A DNA stretch of 64,000 nucleotides from JABCPE02 sp963530295 (GTDB taxonomy: Bacteria > Bacteroidota > Bacteroidia > Flavobacteriales > Weeksellaceae), in NCBI GenBank assembly GCA_963530295.1, contig CAUSCF010000008.1, positions 1-64,000 of the forward strand, given 5' to 3'. Shown piece after piece: positions 45,699-53,873 of the stretch; the stretch's first letter is position 1, and each line of letters opens with the position of its first letter. Both the position numbers and the translations under genes were made by a program. The notes under the pieces are model-generated. The model did not search any database. It saw nothing but the letters and a program-made list of their open reading frames with translations, and had not been told where the DNA came from.

Positions 45699-47012
45699 TT
45701 AATATTCTATATTTCTAAATTCAGAAATCGCCATATTTACTTTATATCTCTCATCTAATAATCCTCCATTTCTATTTTTAGCTATCATAATTTCCACCTC
45801 ATTTTTTGTAGGAGCATTATTGTAATCATCCCATTCATCAATATTGTAATATTCTGGACGATAGAGGAAAATGACTTCATCTGCATCCTGTTCTATTGAA
45901 CCAGACTCTCTTAAATCGGATAATTGAGGGCGTTTATTAGGTCGGCTTTCCACAGCTCTTGAAAGTTGAGAGAGAGCGATTACTGGTATATTTAATTCTT
46001 TTGCAATAGCCTTTAATCCTGATGATATTTTGGCGATTTCTTGTTCTCTATTTTGTGATTTTTCATAAGTTGCTAATTGTAAATAATCAACAAATAAGGC
46101 TTTTATATTATATTTCAATTTCATCATTTTAGCCTTGACTTTTAAATCTTGAATAGAAATTGATGGGGTGTCATCAATGTGTATTTTTAGTTTGGTCAAG
46201 TCTTCCTTATAGTGATAATATCTCTCTCTTTCATCATCTTTCAGCCCTTTTCTCAATATTGAAGAGTTTGGAATTTTGGTATAATTTGTAATAATTCTCA
46301 CAGCAATTTGTTCCGCAGACATTTCCAATGAGAATATACCTACTGCCATATTTTGGATTGCTAAATCTACTACCTGCTGAACTAAAAATGCTGTTTTTCC
46401 CATTCCAGGTCTTCCTGCCACAATTGTAAGGTCTGAATTTTGCCAACCACCCATTGTTTTATTGATGATGCCTAATGAACTTGGGATACCTGTAATCCCA
46501 TTGAGATTAATATTGTCAAATCTCTCTTCTGCTTTATGAACAAGACTTGAAAAGCTTTGATATTGCTTATTATTGTCTATAAATTGGTCTAAAAATAAAT
46601 TATCAAAATACTCAAAAGCTTTATCACGAATATCAAATATATCCATATTGGGTTCTTGAGCAAATCTTAATAATTTTGAAAACTTATCTATAAAATCTCT
46701 TTTTACAGATAGTTCCACCAAAACCATTAAATGATATTCAAAGTTTGCAGAAGAAAAAGAGTTAGTCATCAAGTCTATAACATAATGGTCTAAATGAGAA
46801 TGCCCTCTCTTATTTAATTCTAATGTTACAATCATTAAATCTATCCCTTTACCATTTTCCCATAAGTCCGCAATAACAGAGTATATAAGTCTATTTTCTT
46901 TTGTTGTGAATAGATTAAGATTTAGTTTGGTATAATGGTTTGCGAACAGGGGTGGTTCTTGGATTAAATAAGCTAAAATTTCTTTTTCTAATTTAATATT
47001 TGCGTTATTCAT
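45699..47012 (-). CDS. DnaB-type replicative helicase of the integrated element
   Basis: This 437-residue protein has a DnaB N-terminal helical domain (residues about 5-105) and a RecA-like C-terminal domain. It shows GRPGMGKT (200-207), FSLEMSAEQI, LFVDYLQLA with the Walker B aspartate, and ALSQLSRAVESRPNKRPQLSDLR. It is of normal length for the family. It lies directly after the Rep-like gene with an 8-base overlap, so the element carries its own initiation module and probably replicates after excision. Confidence 0.9.
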   Translation of the reverse strand: MNNANIKLEKEILAYLIQEPPLFANHYTKLNLNLFTTKENRLIYSVIADLWENGKGIDLMIVTLELNKRGHSHLDHYVIDLMTNSFSSANFEYHLMVLVELSVKRDFIDKFSKLLRFAQEPNMDIFDIRDKAFEYFDNLFLDQFIDNNKQYQSFSSLVHKAEERFDNINLNGITGIPSSLGIINKTMGGWQNSDLTIVAGRPGMGKTAFLVQQVVDLAIQNMAVGIFSLEMSAEQIAVRIITNYTKIPNSSILRKGLKDDERERYYHYKEDLTKLKIHIDDTPSISIQDLKVKAKMMKLKYNIKALFVDYLQLATYEKSQNREQEIAKISSGLKAIAKELNIPVIALSQLSRAVESRPNKRPQLSDLRESGSIEQDADEVIFLYRPEYYNIDEWDDYNNAPTKNEVEIMIAKNRNGGLLDERYKVNMAISEFRNIEY

Positions 47013-47709
47013 TGTAAGTTTGTTTTGGGCGTTTTATAGTAGGAATGTTATTTGGCTGAAGTCCTGAAGGTTTCTTTTTTGAGGTTTTTAAATGTGGCAG
47101 TGTGTTTTTCAAATTGTTTTGCCACTTATTTATAGGGATTCCAAGTCCATTGACCCAGCCATTGTCTCTCCATGATTCATATTTTGATTTGATAGCAAAA
47201 TCCATTGTTTCATCATAAATTTCTAAACTTTTAGCAAAATTCATAAACTCATCTAATGAGGGTATATTTATATTTTCTCTTGTTGATGTATGAATTGTTT
47301 TTTCTTCTAATATTTTAGGTTGAATATCATTTATAATAGGGCTTTCTATCATTTTTTTGAATGGTTCTGATTCTTGACTTACTTTATTTTTAATATTTAA
47401 AGTCTCTTTTTGGAGTGATTCTTGTTGTAAGAAAGAAATATCAGTTATTATTCTATAAATACTTGGCACCCCATTTCTTGTTTGATACTGAATTAAACCA
47501 ACATTTCTTAATTTTGATTTAAGAGCATTAATAGTTGGTCTAGTTAAAGATAATTTTTGACCTATTGCATTATCTGATATTGTGAAATCTTTGCCATCAT
47601 TTTGTCTACATTTTTCCAATAGAAAAAAATATAATGCAATAGCAGATGCTCCTAATGGAGATTTTTCATTTATAGACCAAAATTTGGTTGTTAATTCAGT
47701 ATAATTCAT
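47005..47709 (-). CDS. Replication initiator/organiser-like protein with winged helix
   Basis: In this 234-residue protein, residues about 1-100 form a winged helix-turn-helix (ASAIALYFFLLEKCRQ, NAIGQKLSLTRPTINALKSKLRNVGLI). A flexible middle follows, then a C-terminal helical part (SWRDNGWVNGLGIPINKWQ) like that of phage replisome organisers. Placement directly before dnaB supports a role in loading the helicase at the element's origin. Confidence 0.7.
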   Translation of the reverse strand: MNYTELTTKFWSINEKSPLGASAIALYFFLLEKCRQNDGKDFTISDNAIGQKLSLTRPTINALKSKLRNVGLIQYQTRNGVPSIYRIITDISFLQQESLQKETLNIKNKVSQESEPFKKMIESPIINDIQPKILEEKTIHTSTRENINIPSLDEFMNFAKSLEIYDETMDFAIKSKYESWRDNGWVNGLGIPINKWQNNLKNTLPHLKTSKKKPSGLQPNNIPTIKRPKQTYNE

Positions 47710-47975
47710 AATTCATTCTCTTTTGCTATAATTTCAAGAACTTTTTTCTTATCTATTACGATTAACTTTCCCACTTGAGATATTGCGTCATCTATCATCC
47801 CAGAGTTTTTAATTTTAGAAGCAGTTGTTCTTGAACAGCCTAATATCTTTGCCAAGCCTTTCAATCCATACACATATTCTTTAATTTCTTTTTTTTGCCC
47901 AGTTACTACCTTATGCAACTCTATATATTCTGCCACTGTAAGGTGTAATAATTGAGTATTAGGATTGATGTCCAT
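47706..47975 (-). CDS. DUF3853-like small DNA-binding protein (copy 2)
   Basis: This 89-residue protein carries the pattern KEYVYGLKGLAKILGCSRTT, then ASKIKNSGMIDDAI and a lysine-rich end, as in the DUF3853/excisionase-like helix-turn-helix group. It is a tandem paralogue of the preceding gene. It overlaps the Rep-like start. Such proteins are common next to replication genes of Bacteroidetes integrative elements and may bind the origin or act as excisionase. Confidence 0.7.
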   Translation of the reverse strand: MDINPNTQLLHLTVAEYIELHKVVTGQKKEIKEYVYGLKGLAKILGCSRTTASKIKNSGMIDDAISQVGKLIVIDKKKVLEIIAKENEL

Positions 47976-47980
47976 AGTAT

Positions 47981-48265
47981 TTATAATTTATTATTAAATA
48001 ACTCTAAAGCTTTTTCTCTATCAATAATTATTTTTCTGCCTCTTTGGATTATTGCTTCATCAAATATTCCTTGACTTTTTAATCGAGAAGCGTGGGTTTT
48101 AGAACACCCTATTAAATCTGCTAGACCATTAATTCCATATACATACTCTTTTTTTTCTATAACTTCTTGTTCTGGATTATTAGGTATTTCGGTATATTTC
48201 TGAAACGCTTGTAAAAAATCACCAAGAGTCAGTTGCCACATTGGAGTGTCTCTATCAATATTCAT
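47981..48265 (-). CDS. DUF3853-like small DNA-binding protein (copy 1)
   Basis: This 94-residue protein is a tandem paralogue of the next gene, with KKEYVYGINGLADLIGCSKT and KIIIDREKALELF aligned. The helix-turn-helix region lies at about residues 45-75. The pair differ mainly in the DNA-recognition helix, which suggests two different sites or a heterodimer. Confidence 0.7.
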   Translation of the reverse strand: MNIDRDTPMWQLTLGDFLQAFQKYTEIPNNPEQEVIEKKEYVYGINGLADLIGCSKTHASRLKSQGIFDEAIIQRGRKIIIDREKALELFNNKL

Positions 48266-48267
48266 TT

Positions 48268-48864
48268 TTATGATTTTAAGTCAGTTATCATTACTTCCAT
48301 TTTACATTCCAAAGAATACTTATTATTCATTGCTTTTTCATAGAGAATATCTATAATTCTGTCGTCAAAGGAGTTTCCACTCATCACTCTAATTATTTTA
48401 CTATAAGAAATTTTATTTTCTTTGGAAACATTTGTCAAATCCCCTCTATAAAAGTATTTACGAAGTTCTTCTACAAATTGTTTTTGTAATATTTTTCTTC
48501 TTTCTGCTATTCTTTCAGGTGAAACTTCAATAGAATAATAATTTAGACTTTGCTCTCTGAGCCTTTTTTCACATTCTATAAAGTATATTCTTGCTTGTTT
48601 TCCTTTTTCGTTTCTTTCCAGCATTGAAAGTTCTTTTGCCATATCTATTGAAAGAAGGTATTCTTTCATTGGGCGTCCTCCTTTTGGGTTTTTTCCAATT
48701 TCGGAAAAAACTACATAGTCTTGATTTTCAATGAATCCAAATTGCTCAATACGCTCATTTATCCATGCTCCAAAAACTTTTCCTACCTCCAAAAACTTAT
48801 GTAATTCCCTCGCTGAAATAAAAGAATTTCCATTGTGTTGTGTAATTTTAATTAACTCTTTCAT
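48268..48864 (-). CDS. Phage antirepressor of the AntA/AntB type
   Basis: This 198-residue protein has residues about 5-75 of an AntA/AntB domain: NGNSFISARELHKFLEVGKV, then FGAWINERIEQFGFIENQDY. The typical KEYLLSIDMAKELSMLERNE stretch follows. A C-terminal helical extension (about 110-198) includes a helix-turn-helix-like segment. Such antirepressors relieve phage or satellite repression. The gene lies first in the leftward lytic-type transcript with its small neighbour, opposite the repressor. Confidence 0.82.
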   Translation of the reverse strand: MKELIKITQHNGNSFISARELHKFLEVGKVFGAWINERIEQFGFIENQDYVVFSEIGKNPKGGRPMKEYLLSIDMAKELSMLERNEKGKQARIYFIECEKRLREQSLNYYSIEVSPERIAERRKILQKQFVEELRKYFYRGDLTNVSKENKISYSKIIRVMSGNSFDDRIIDILYEKAMNNKYSLECKMEVMITDLKS

Positions 48865-49102
48865 TTTTAGATTTTTTAGGTTTTACTGATGAATTATATA
48901 ACTGATAATTTTTAAAAATCTCTTCTTCTGTAAAGCCTTGTTCTTTATAGAACATTACCGCTTCCCAAAGGGTTAGATTCCTGCTATTCCTTCTTGCTAA
49001 ACCAAGAACTGATTGTTGCTGATTTCCAAGTCTTTTTGCTAATTCTATACTGAAGTTATTATCATTCAGTATTTTTTCAATGATGGTTTCACTTACTTCC
49101 AT
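48848..49102 (-). CDS. Small Cro-like regulator, first gene of the leftward transcript
   Basis: This 84-residue protein has a helix-turn-helix-like pattern (IELAKRLGNQQQSVLGLARR). It overlaps the antirepressor by 17 bases. It is transcribed divergently from the CI-like gene at 49252 across a 149-base region with two palindromes, which is the classical place of a Cro/Xis-type regulator. The exact family is not recognised. Confidence 0.55.
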   Translation of the reverse strand: MEVSETIIEKILNDNNFSIELAKRLGNQQQSVLGLARRNSRNLTLWEAVMFYKEQGFTEEEIFKNYQLYNSSVKPKKSKNERVN

Positions 49103-49150
49103 AATTTTTATATATTTGTTGTTAATTTGTATTTAAAATATAACTATATT

Positions 49151-49198
49151 TATATTGCGAATATATAATATTTTATATAAAATACCGCTATTTATATA
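49151..49198. promoter_or_regulatory. Candidate operators between the divergent regulators
   Basis: TATATT-GCG-AATATA (49151-49165) is a perfect palindrome around GCG. The stretch 49174-49198 is an imperfect palindrome of similar design around CCGC. They lie between the Cro-like and CI-like genes. Two operators of related design in a divergent phage-type control region are expected. I see no clean -7 box in either direction. Confidence 0.4.
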
Positions 49199-49251
49199 CT
49201 TTATTATGTAAATATTATTGTAAATAACTGATTGTCAGAAACAAAATTTTT

Positions 49252-49659
49252 ATGAAAGATAGATTAATAATTTTTTTAGAATATTTAGGCATTGGACAAA
49301 ATAAATTTGCTCAAAATGTAGGTTTGTCTGCTGGATATGTTAATAATTTAGGAGAAAATATCAGCTCTCGAAGTTTAAATAAGATATTGAATGTGTACCC
49401 TCAATTAAATGAAAAATGGCTTTTAACAGGAAAAGGAGAAATGATTAAACCAATAAATACGCAAAAAGCAAAAGGAAATAATAGTATAAACAGTAATATA
49501 AATAACATTGAAGGAAATGTGACAATTTCTCACAATGATTTTTCAAATTTATTAGAGCTTCAAAAAGGGTATCAAGATGTACAAAAGGAATTAAATGAAA
49601 GATTAAAAACAAGTCAAAAACAAATAGATACATTATTGGAAATTCTAAAGAATAAGTAA
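49252..49659 (+). CDS. CI-like repressor with XRE helix-turn-helix and coiled coil
   Basis: In this 135-residue protein, residues 5-60 are an XRE-type domain: LGIGQNKFAQNVGLSAGYVN, then LNEKWLLTGKGEM, the usual end of the CI-like group. The C-terminal half has an Asn-rich segment and a coiled coil (ELQKGYQDVQKELNERLK), probably for oligomerisation. There is no S24 peptidase domain, so SOS-type self-cleavage is not expected; the AntA/AntB protein or another phage's product could relieve it. It is two bases from the next gene. Confidence 0.75.
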   Translation: MKDRLIIFLEYLGIGQNKFAQNVGLSAGYVNNLGENISSRSLNKILNVYPQLNEKWLLTGKGEMIKPINTQKAKGNNSINSNINNIEGNVTISHNDFSNLLELQKGYQDVQKELNERLKTSQKQIDTLLEILKNK

Positions 49660-49661
49660 TT

Positions 49662-50291
49662 ATGAAAAAGTTTCTCCTCGTAGCATTAACATTTCATGCT
49701 ATCTTTTTTTCTGCACAAAAGAAAGATAATTGTACAGATATAATGAAGAGATGGGATGGTTGGGATATTTATAAAAAACCTACCACCGAGAGTGTAAAAA
49801 AATGCATCTCCAAAGATGAAAGAAAAATTAAAATAGAAGTTATAAATAAAGGAGATTATAAAGACTTATACCAAATTCTATATTTAGAGTTTAAAAAAGT
49901 AAACAATAATGATTTCTCTCCTATTCTGAAATATTCTGAACACACACCAAATATTGTAGTAGATGAAACTTATGATAAAATAAATTGGAGAGGAGAAGGA
50001 GGTGTTATTAATGAACACACTATATTTGTTTTTCAAGGATATAGTGGAGTAGAAAGCGATCCCAATATATCATTAAAAGAAATAGAGATTTACGAAACCA
50101 CAGCTCCTGTTTTATCTGGAATATTAAGAATAATGGGAACATATCGCAAAGATTTTAACCATAACGAGCCTACAAATCTTACTAAAATAATAAATATATA
50201 TTCAGATGGCAAATTATTGATTTCAAAAGAATACAAATTTAGTGAACTTGAAAGAACAGGTGGAATAACCATAGAATTTAATAGTAAATGA
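49662..50291 (+). CDS. Secreted hypothetical protein carried between repressor and integrase
   Basis: This 209-residue protein has a signal peptide (ending IFFSAQ) and a soluble beta-rich mature domain with two early cysteines (C23 and C42 region). It sits in the lysogeny-type transcript between the repressor and the integrase, with an ATGA overlap to the latter, so it is expected to be expressed in the integrated state. A cargo (lysogenic-conversion) protein is plausible; no family is seen. Confidence 0.6.
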   Translation: MKKFLLVALTFHAIFFSAQKKDNCTDIMKRWDGWDIYKKPTTESVKKCISKDERKIKIEVINKGDYKDLYQILYLEFKKVNNNDFSPILKYSEHTPNIVVDETYDKINWRGEGGVINEHTIFVFQGYSGVESDPNISLKEIEIYETTAPVLSGILRIMGTYRKDFNHNEPTNLTKIINIYSDGKLLISKEYKFSELERTGGITIEFNSK

Positions 50292-51547
50292 TAAAATACC
50301 ACGCACAATTTTTATTAGACAAAGAAAAAGACAACCCTACTGCTAAACTTCGTTATAGGATAAAATGGAGTGGATTTATCGTTGCTTTTAATGTAGGCTA
50401 TAGAGTAGAAGTTGATAAGTGGAGTAAGGAAACTCAACGCTGTAAAATAAACACTACACACGGTGACAAGAAAGTTCCTGCAAATGCCATCAATCGTAAG
50501 ATACAAAAATATGAAGAGGCGAGTGAAAGTGTTTTTATGACTTTTGAAAAGAAAAAGATCATACCAACAGCAGACGAATTCAGAGCTGCTTTCAATAATG
50601 AAATAGGTAGAGAAAAGAAAAAAGAAAATGATTTGACCTTTTTCCAGATTTATGACTTATTTGTAGAGGAAGAGGGAAAGAAAAATCTTTGGACAAAGGC
50701 TACTTATCAAAAAATGCAAACACAGAAAAATTATCTGCTAAACTTTAATCCAAATATTAATTTTTGTGATCTTACAGAAAAAACTTTAATGGAGTATCAA
50801 TATTATTTACAAGAAGATATAAAGTTAAAAAACTCCACTTTATTGAAAAAATTTTCATTTTTAAAATGGTTTTTAAGATGGGCTTTAAGAAAAAAATATC
50901 TTTTTGATAACACTTTTGAAATATTTAAACCTAAACTAAAAACAACACAAAAGAAGATAATATTTCTTACTCAAACTGAACTTAATCAACTAAAAAAATA
51001 TGAAATTCCTATACAAAAACAATATCTTGAAAGAGTTAGAGATATATTTCTTTTTCAATGCTTTACAGGATTAAGATATTCTGATGTGGCTAACCTTAAA
51101 AAAGGGGATATTAAAGGTGATACTATCCATATTACAACTATAAAAACCTCCGATAGTTTAATTATTGAACTAAATAACCATAGTAGGAGACTTATCGAAA
51201 AATACAAAAATAATAAGTTTAAAAATAATAAAATTTTTCCTATAATCACGAATCAAAAAATGAATGAATATCTAAAAGAACTTGGAGAGTTGGCAGAAAT
51301 AAATGAAATAATAAGAGAAACTTATTATAGAGGAAATAAAAGGTTTGATATAGAAACCCCAAAATATGCTTTGTTAGGCACGCATGCTGGGAGGAGAACT
51401 TTTATTTGTAATGCTCTTTCTTTGGGAATCCCACCACAAGTTGTTATGAAGTGGACAGGACATAGTGATTACAAGGCAATGAAACCATACATTGACATTG
51501 CTGATGAAATTAAAATAAATGCAATGGAAAAATTTAACCTTTTATAA
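50288..51547 (+). CDS. Tyrosine recombinase/integrase of the satellite-like element
   Basis: This 419-residue protein has an arm-binding N-terminal part (1-105), a SAM-like core-binding domain (about 115-215) and a catalytic domain. The catalytic set is visible: R263 (FTGLRYSDV), K286, H366 and R369 (GTHAGRRTF), H392 (GHSDYK) and Y401 (KPYIDIAD). It is full length for the Bacteroidetes phage-type family. It lies at the right end of the element next to degenerate chromosomal genes. I found no convincing direct repeats for att sites. Confidence 0.92.
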   Translation: MIKYHAQFLLDKEKDNPTAKLRYRIKWSGFIVAFNVGYRVEVDKWSKETQRCKINTTHGDKKVPANAINRKIQKYEEASESVFMTFEKKKIIPTADEFRAAFNNEIGREKKKENDLTFFQIYDLFVEEEGKKNLWTKATYQKMQTQKNYLLNFNPNINFCDLTEKTLMEYQYYLQEDIKLKNSTLLKKFSFLKWFLRWALRKKYLFDNTFEIFKPKLKTTQKKIIFLTQTELNQLKKYEIPIQKQYLERVRDIFLFQCFTGLRYSDVANLKKGDIKGDTIHITTIKTSDSLIIELNNHSRRLIEKYKNNKFKNNKIFPIITNQKMNEYLKELGELAEINEIIRETYYRGNKRFDIETPKYALLGTHAGRRTFICNALSLGIPPQVVMKWTGHSDYKAMKPYIDIADEIKINAMEKFNLL

Positions 51548-51562
51548 TTAAAAACATATATT

Positions 51563-51729
51563 ATGAATATCAAAAACAATAACCTGAGAAAAATTAGAAG
51601 AGAAAAAGATTTAACTCAAGTACCATTGAAAGAAATATTGCTACAGGAGATGAGGAAATAGATTATCATAAACTTAATAAAGCTATTGAAATAGCAGATA
51701 TTAAGAGTTTTGTAGAGGAAAACTCTTAG
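51563..51729 (+). pseudogene. Degenerate XRE-family regulator
   Basis: The frame starts MNIKNNNLRKIRREKDLTQ, a normal XRE opening. It then jumps by a deletion and frameshift into STIERNIATGDEEIDYHKLN, then KAIEIADIKSFVEENS and stop. The recognition helix is lost. It is a relic to the right of the integrase. Confidence 0.7.
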
Positions 51730-51735
51730 ATTAAA

Positions 51736-51977
51736 AACTAAAATAGGAGCTTCAGGTAATGGGATACTAGGAGGTCAAAAACAATGATTTTTAATTGCTC
51801 GTGCAATATATATAAAAATCCTTATTATATTTTCTTTGATGAAGCAATAAGTGCTTCAAATGCTAAAAATAAAAGAAAAATTCATGAAAATTTACAATTC
51901 TTTTTTAAGGAGAAAACAGTACTTGTTGTTGCTCATAGGTTATAAACAATGAAAAATGCTGATAATATGGTTGTTTA
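51736..51977 (+). pseudogene. Degenerate ABC exporter ATPase (3' end)
   Basis: The fragment reads GASGNGILGGQKQ-stop-FLIARAIYIKNP, then YYIFFDEAISASNAKNKRK, KEKTVLVVAHRL-stop and TMKNADNMVV. These are the ABC signature, Walker B, D-loop and H-loop of an export ATPase, such as the peptide/bacteriocin exporter type, with two in-frame stops. The 5' part is absent. The remainder to 52170 holds no gene. Confidence 0.75.
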
Positions 51978-52170
51978 ATTATAAATCAGTTAGAATTGGG
52001 AACTTAAATAAACCTAATAGAAAAAATCCCTCCCCTGCCCCCTACAAATAATTAATTTACAGGAACTTATCTTTACACTAAAAATAGAGATTAAGAATAT
52101 TCTCTAACTACCTACAATGATTAAACCGATATAGAGAGGAATTATGCTTTTTTGATTTTTTCAAGAGATA

Positions 52171-52194
52171 AAAGGCCAGAATATTCTGGCCTTT
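52171..52194. terminator. Perfect 24-base palindrome downstream of hsdM
   Basis: AAAGGCCAGAAT-ATTCTGGCCTTT is a perfect inverted repeat 34 bases after the hsdM stop. It is followed on the - strand by T-rich sequence, so it probably ends the hsd operon. Confidence 0.8.
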
Positions 52195-52227
52195 CACTAT
52201 TTTCATAAAGTATAGAATTGTACATTA

Positions 52228-53859
52228 TCAAATTTCTGGGAGTCCTAATTCTCTTAAAAATTGATTGTGTTGCCTTGTTGAATTTTCAATCTTTACTTCA
52301 CTATCTTTTAGTTGTTTATGTGTTATTTTCAAATCTACTTTTTTTTCTTCGAGAGCTGTACTAATATATCTAGAAATATTAAGGTTATACCCATTTTTCT
52401 CTATTTCATGGATTGAAACTCTACGGGCGTATCGCTCAATATACTCTGGCCGGCTCCGATAGGTATCTACGATTTTCTGAATATGTTCTTCTTCCAAAGA
52501 ATTTTGTCTTTTTTCTGCCTTATAGTGTTCTGACGCATTAATAAACAATACATCATCAACTTTTTTACATTTTTTCAAAACTAAAATGCAAACTGGAATT
52601 CCTGTGGAATAAAATAAATTGGAAGGTAAACCTATTACAGTATCAATATATCTTTCTTTTAACAATTTTGTACGAATTCGCTCTTCTGCTCCTCCTCGAA
52701 ATAAAACACCATGTGGTAAAATGATTGCCATTGTCCCATCCCCCTTCAAAAAGTGGAGACCATGCAGTAAAAATGCAAAATCAGCTGCTGATTTTGGAGC
52801 TAAACCATAGCTCTTAAAACGAAAATCTTCTGCCAATGTATCATTAGGCTCCCAACGCAAACTAAATGGCGGATTGGCAACAATAGCATCAAATTCTATT
52901 TTTTTGCTCGGATTCATCTCATTGAGTAAATTCCATTGGTTAAGCAAAGTATCTCCATGAAAAATATCAAACTCCGTATCCTTCATTCCATGTAGAAGCA
53001 TATTCATCCGAGCTAGATTGTAAGTAGTAATATTTTTCTCTTGCCCATAAATTTTACCTATACTACCTCCATTTTCTTGTATTTTATTCCGAACATTCAA
53101 TAGCAAAGAGCCAGAACCGCATGCAAAATCCAAGACTTTATCTAATTTGGATTTAGCTCCCAATGTAGGATCTTGGCTATCTAAAATTACAATTTCAGAT
53201 AAAATGGTAGAAACCTGCTGAGGAGTGTAAAATTCCCCTGCTTTTTTACCCGAACCTGCGGCAAATTTCCCAATCAAATATTCATAAGCATCACCAAGCG
53301 TATCTGTATCAGTAGAGAAGTCGGCAATACCTGTTGCAATTTTTGTGATGATTTTGCAAAGTTTCTCATTTCTTTCTTTATAAGTTTTGCCTAATTTATC
53401 CGAATTGAGATTGATTTCAGAAAACAAACCTTTGAAAGAGCTATTAAAAGATTCTTCTTCTATGTGACGAAAACCTTGTTGTAGAGTTTCTAACAATTCA
53501 TCCTTCTGAGTACGAGCCAATTCTGTAATATTACTCCAGAGATATCGCGGTTCAATAACATAATGTACTTTTCTGCGCATTTGTTTCTCAAAATCCTCGA
53601 TGTAGTTTTTATTTTCTTTATACCATATTTCCAAAGGTGGTGGTACTCTAAAATCCACTCTTTTATCTTCTGACGGACTTTCAGGATAGTCATTTCCTAA
53701 TTCCTTTTTAGCAGCTTCTTCATAATTGAAAGATAAATACCTTAAGAAAAGAAAGGAAAGCATATAATCTCTAAAATCATCTGCATTCATTGCACCTCTT
53801 AAGTCATCTGCAATAGCCCAAAGTGTATCACCTAATTTATTTTGTTGTTTCTGTGTCAT
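52228..53859 (-). CDS. hsdM: Type I restriction-modification methyltransferase subunit (HsdM)
   Basis: This 543-residue protein has an N-terminal helical HsdM domain (residues about 5-150), then the class I adenine methylase core. It shows the SAM motif DFACGSGSLLLNV (about 253) and the catalytic NPPF (about 328-331). It methylates adenine in the sequence chosen by HsdS and is needed for both modification and restriction. It is the last gene of the operon, 14 bases after the candidate anticodon nuclease. Normal length for the family. Confidence 0.95.
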   Translation of the reverse strand: MTQKQQNKLGDTLWAIADDLRGAMNADDFRDYMLSFLFLRYLSFNYEEAAKKELGNDYPESPSEDKRVDFRVPPPLEIWYKENKNYIEDFEKQMRRKVHYVIEPRYLWSNITELARTQKDELLETLQQGFRHIEEESFNSSFKGLFSEINLNSDKLGKTYKERNEKLCKIITKIATGIADFSTDTDTLGDAYEYLIGKFAAGSGKKAGEFYTPQQVSTILSEIVILDSQDPTLGAKSKLDKVLDFACGSGSLLLNVRNKIQENGGSIGKIYGQEKNITTYNLARMNMLLHGMKDTEFDIFHGDTLLNQWNLLNEMNPSKKIEFDAIVANPPFSLRWEPNDTLAEDFRFKSYGLAPKSAADFAFLLHGLHFLKGDGTMAIILPHGVLFRGGAEERIRTKLLKERYIDTVIGLPSNLFYSTGIPVCILVLKKCKKVDDVLFINASEHYKAEKRQNSLEEEHIQKIVDTYRSRPEYIERYARRVSIHEIEKNGYNLNISRYISTALEEKKVDLKITHKQLKDSEVKIENSTRQHNQFLRELGLPEI

Positions 53860-53873
53860 ACTGTTGTTATTTA

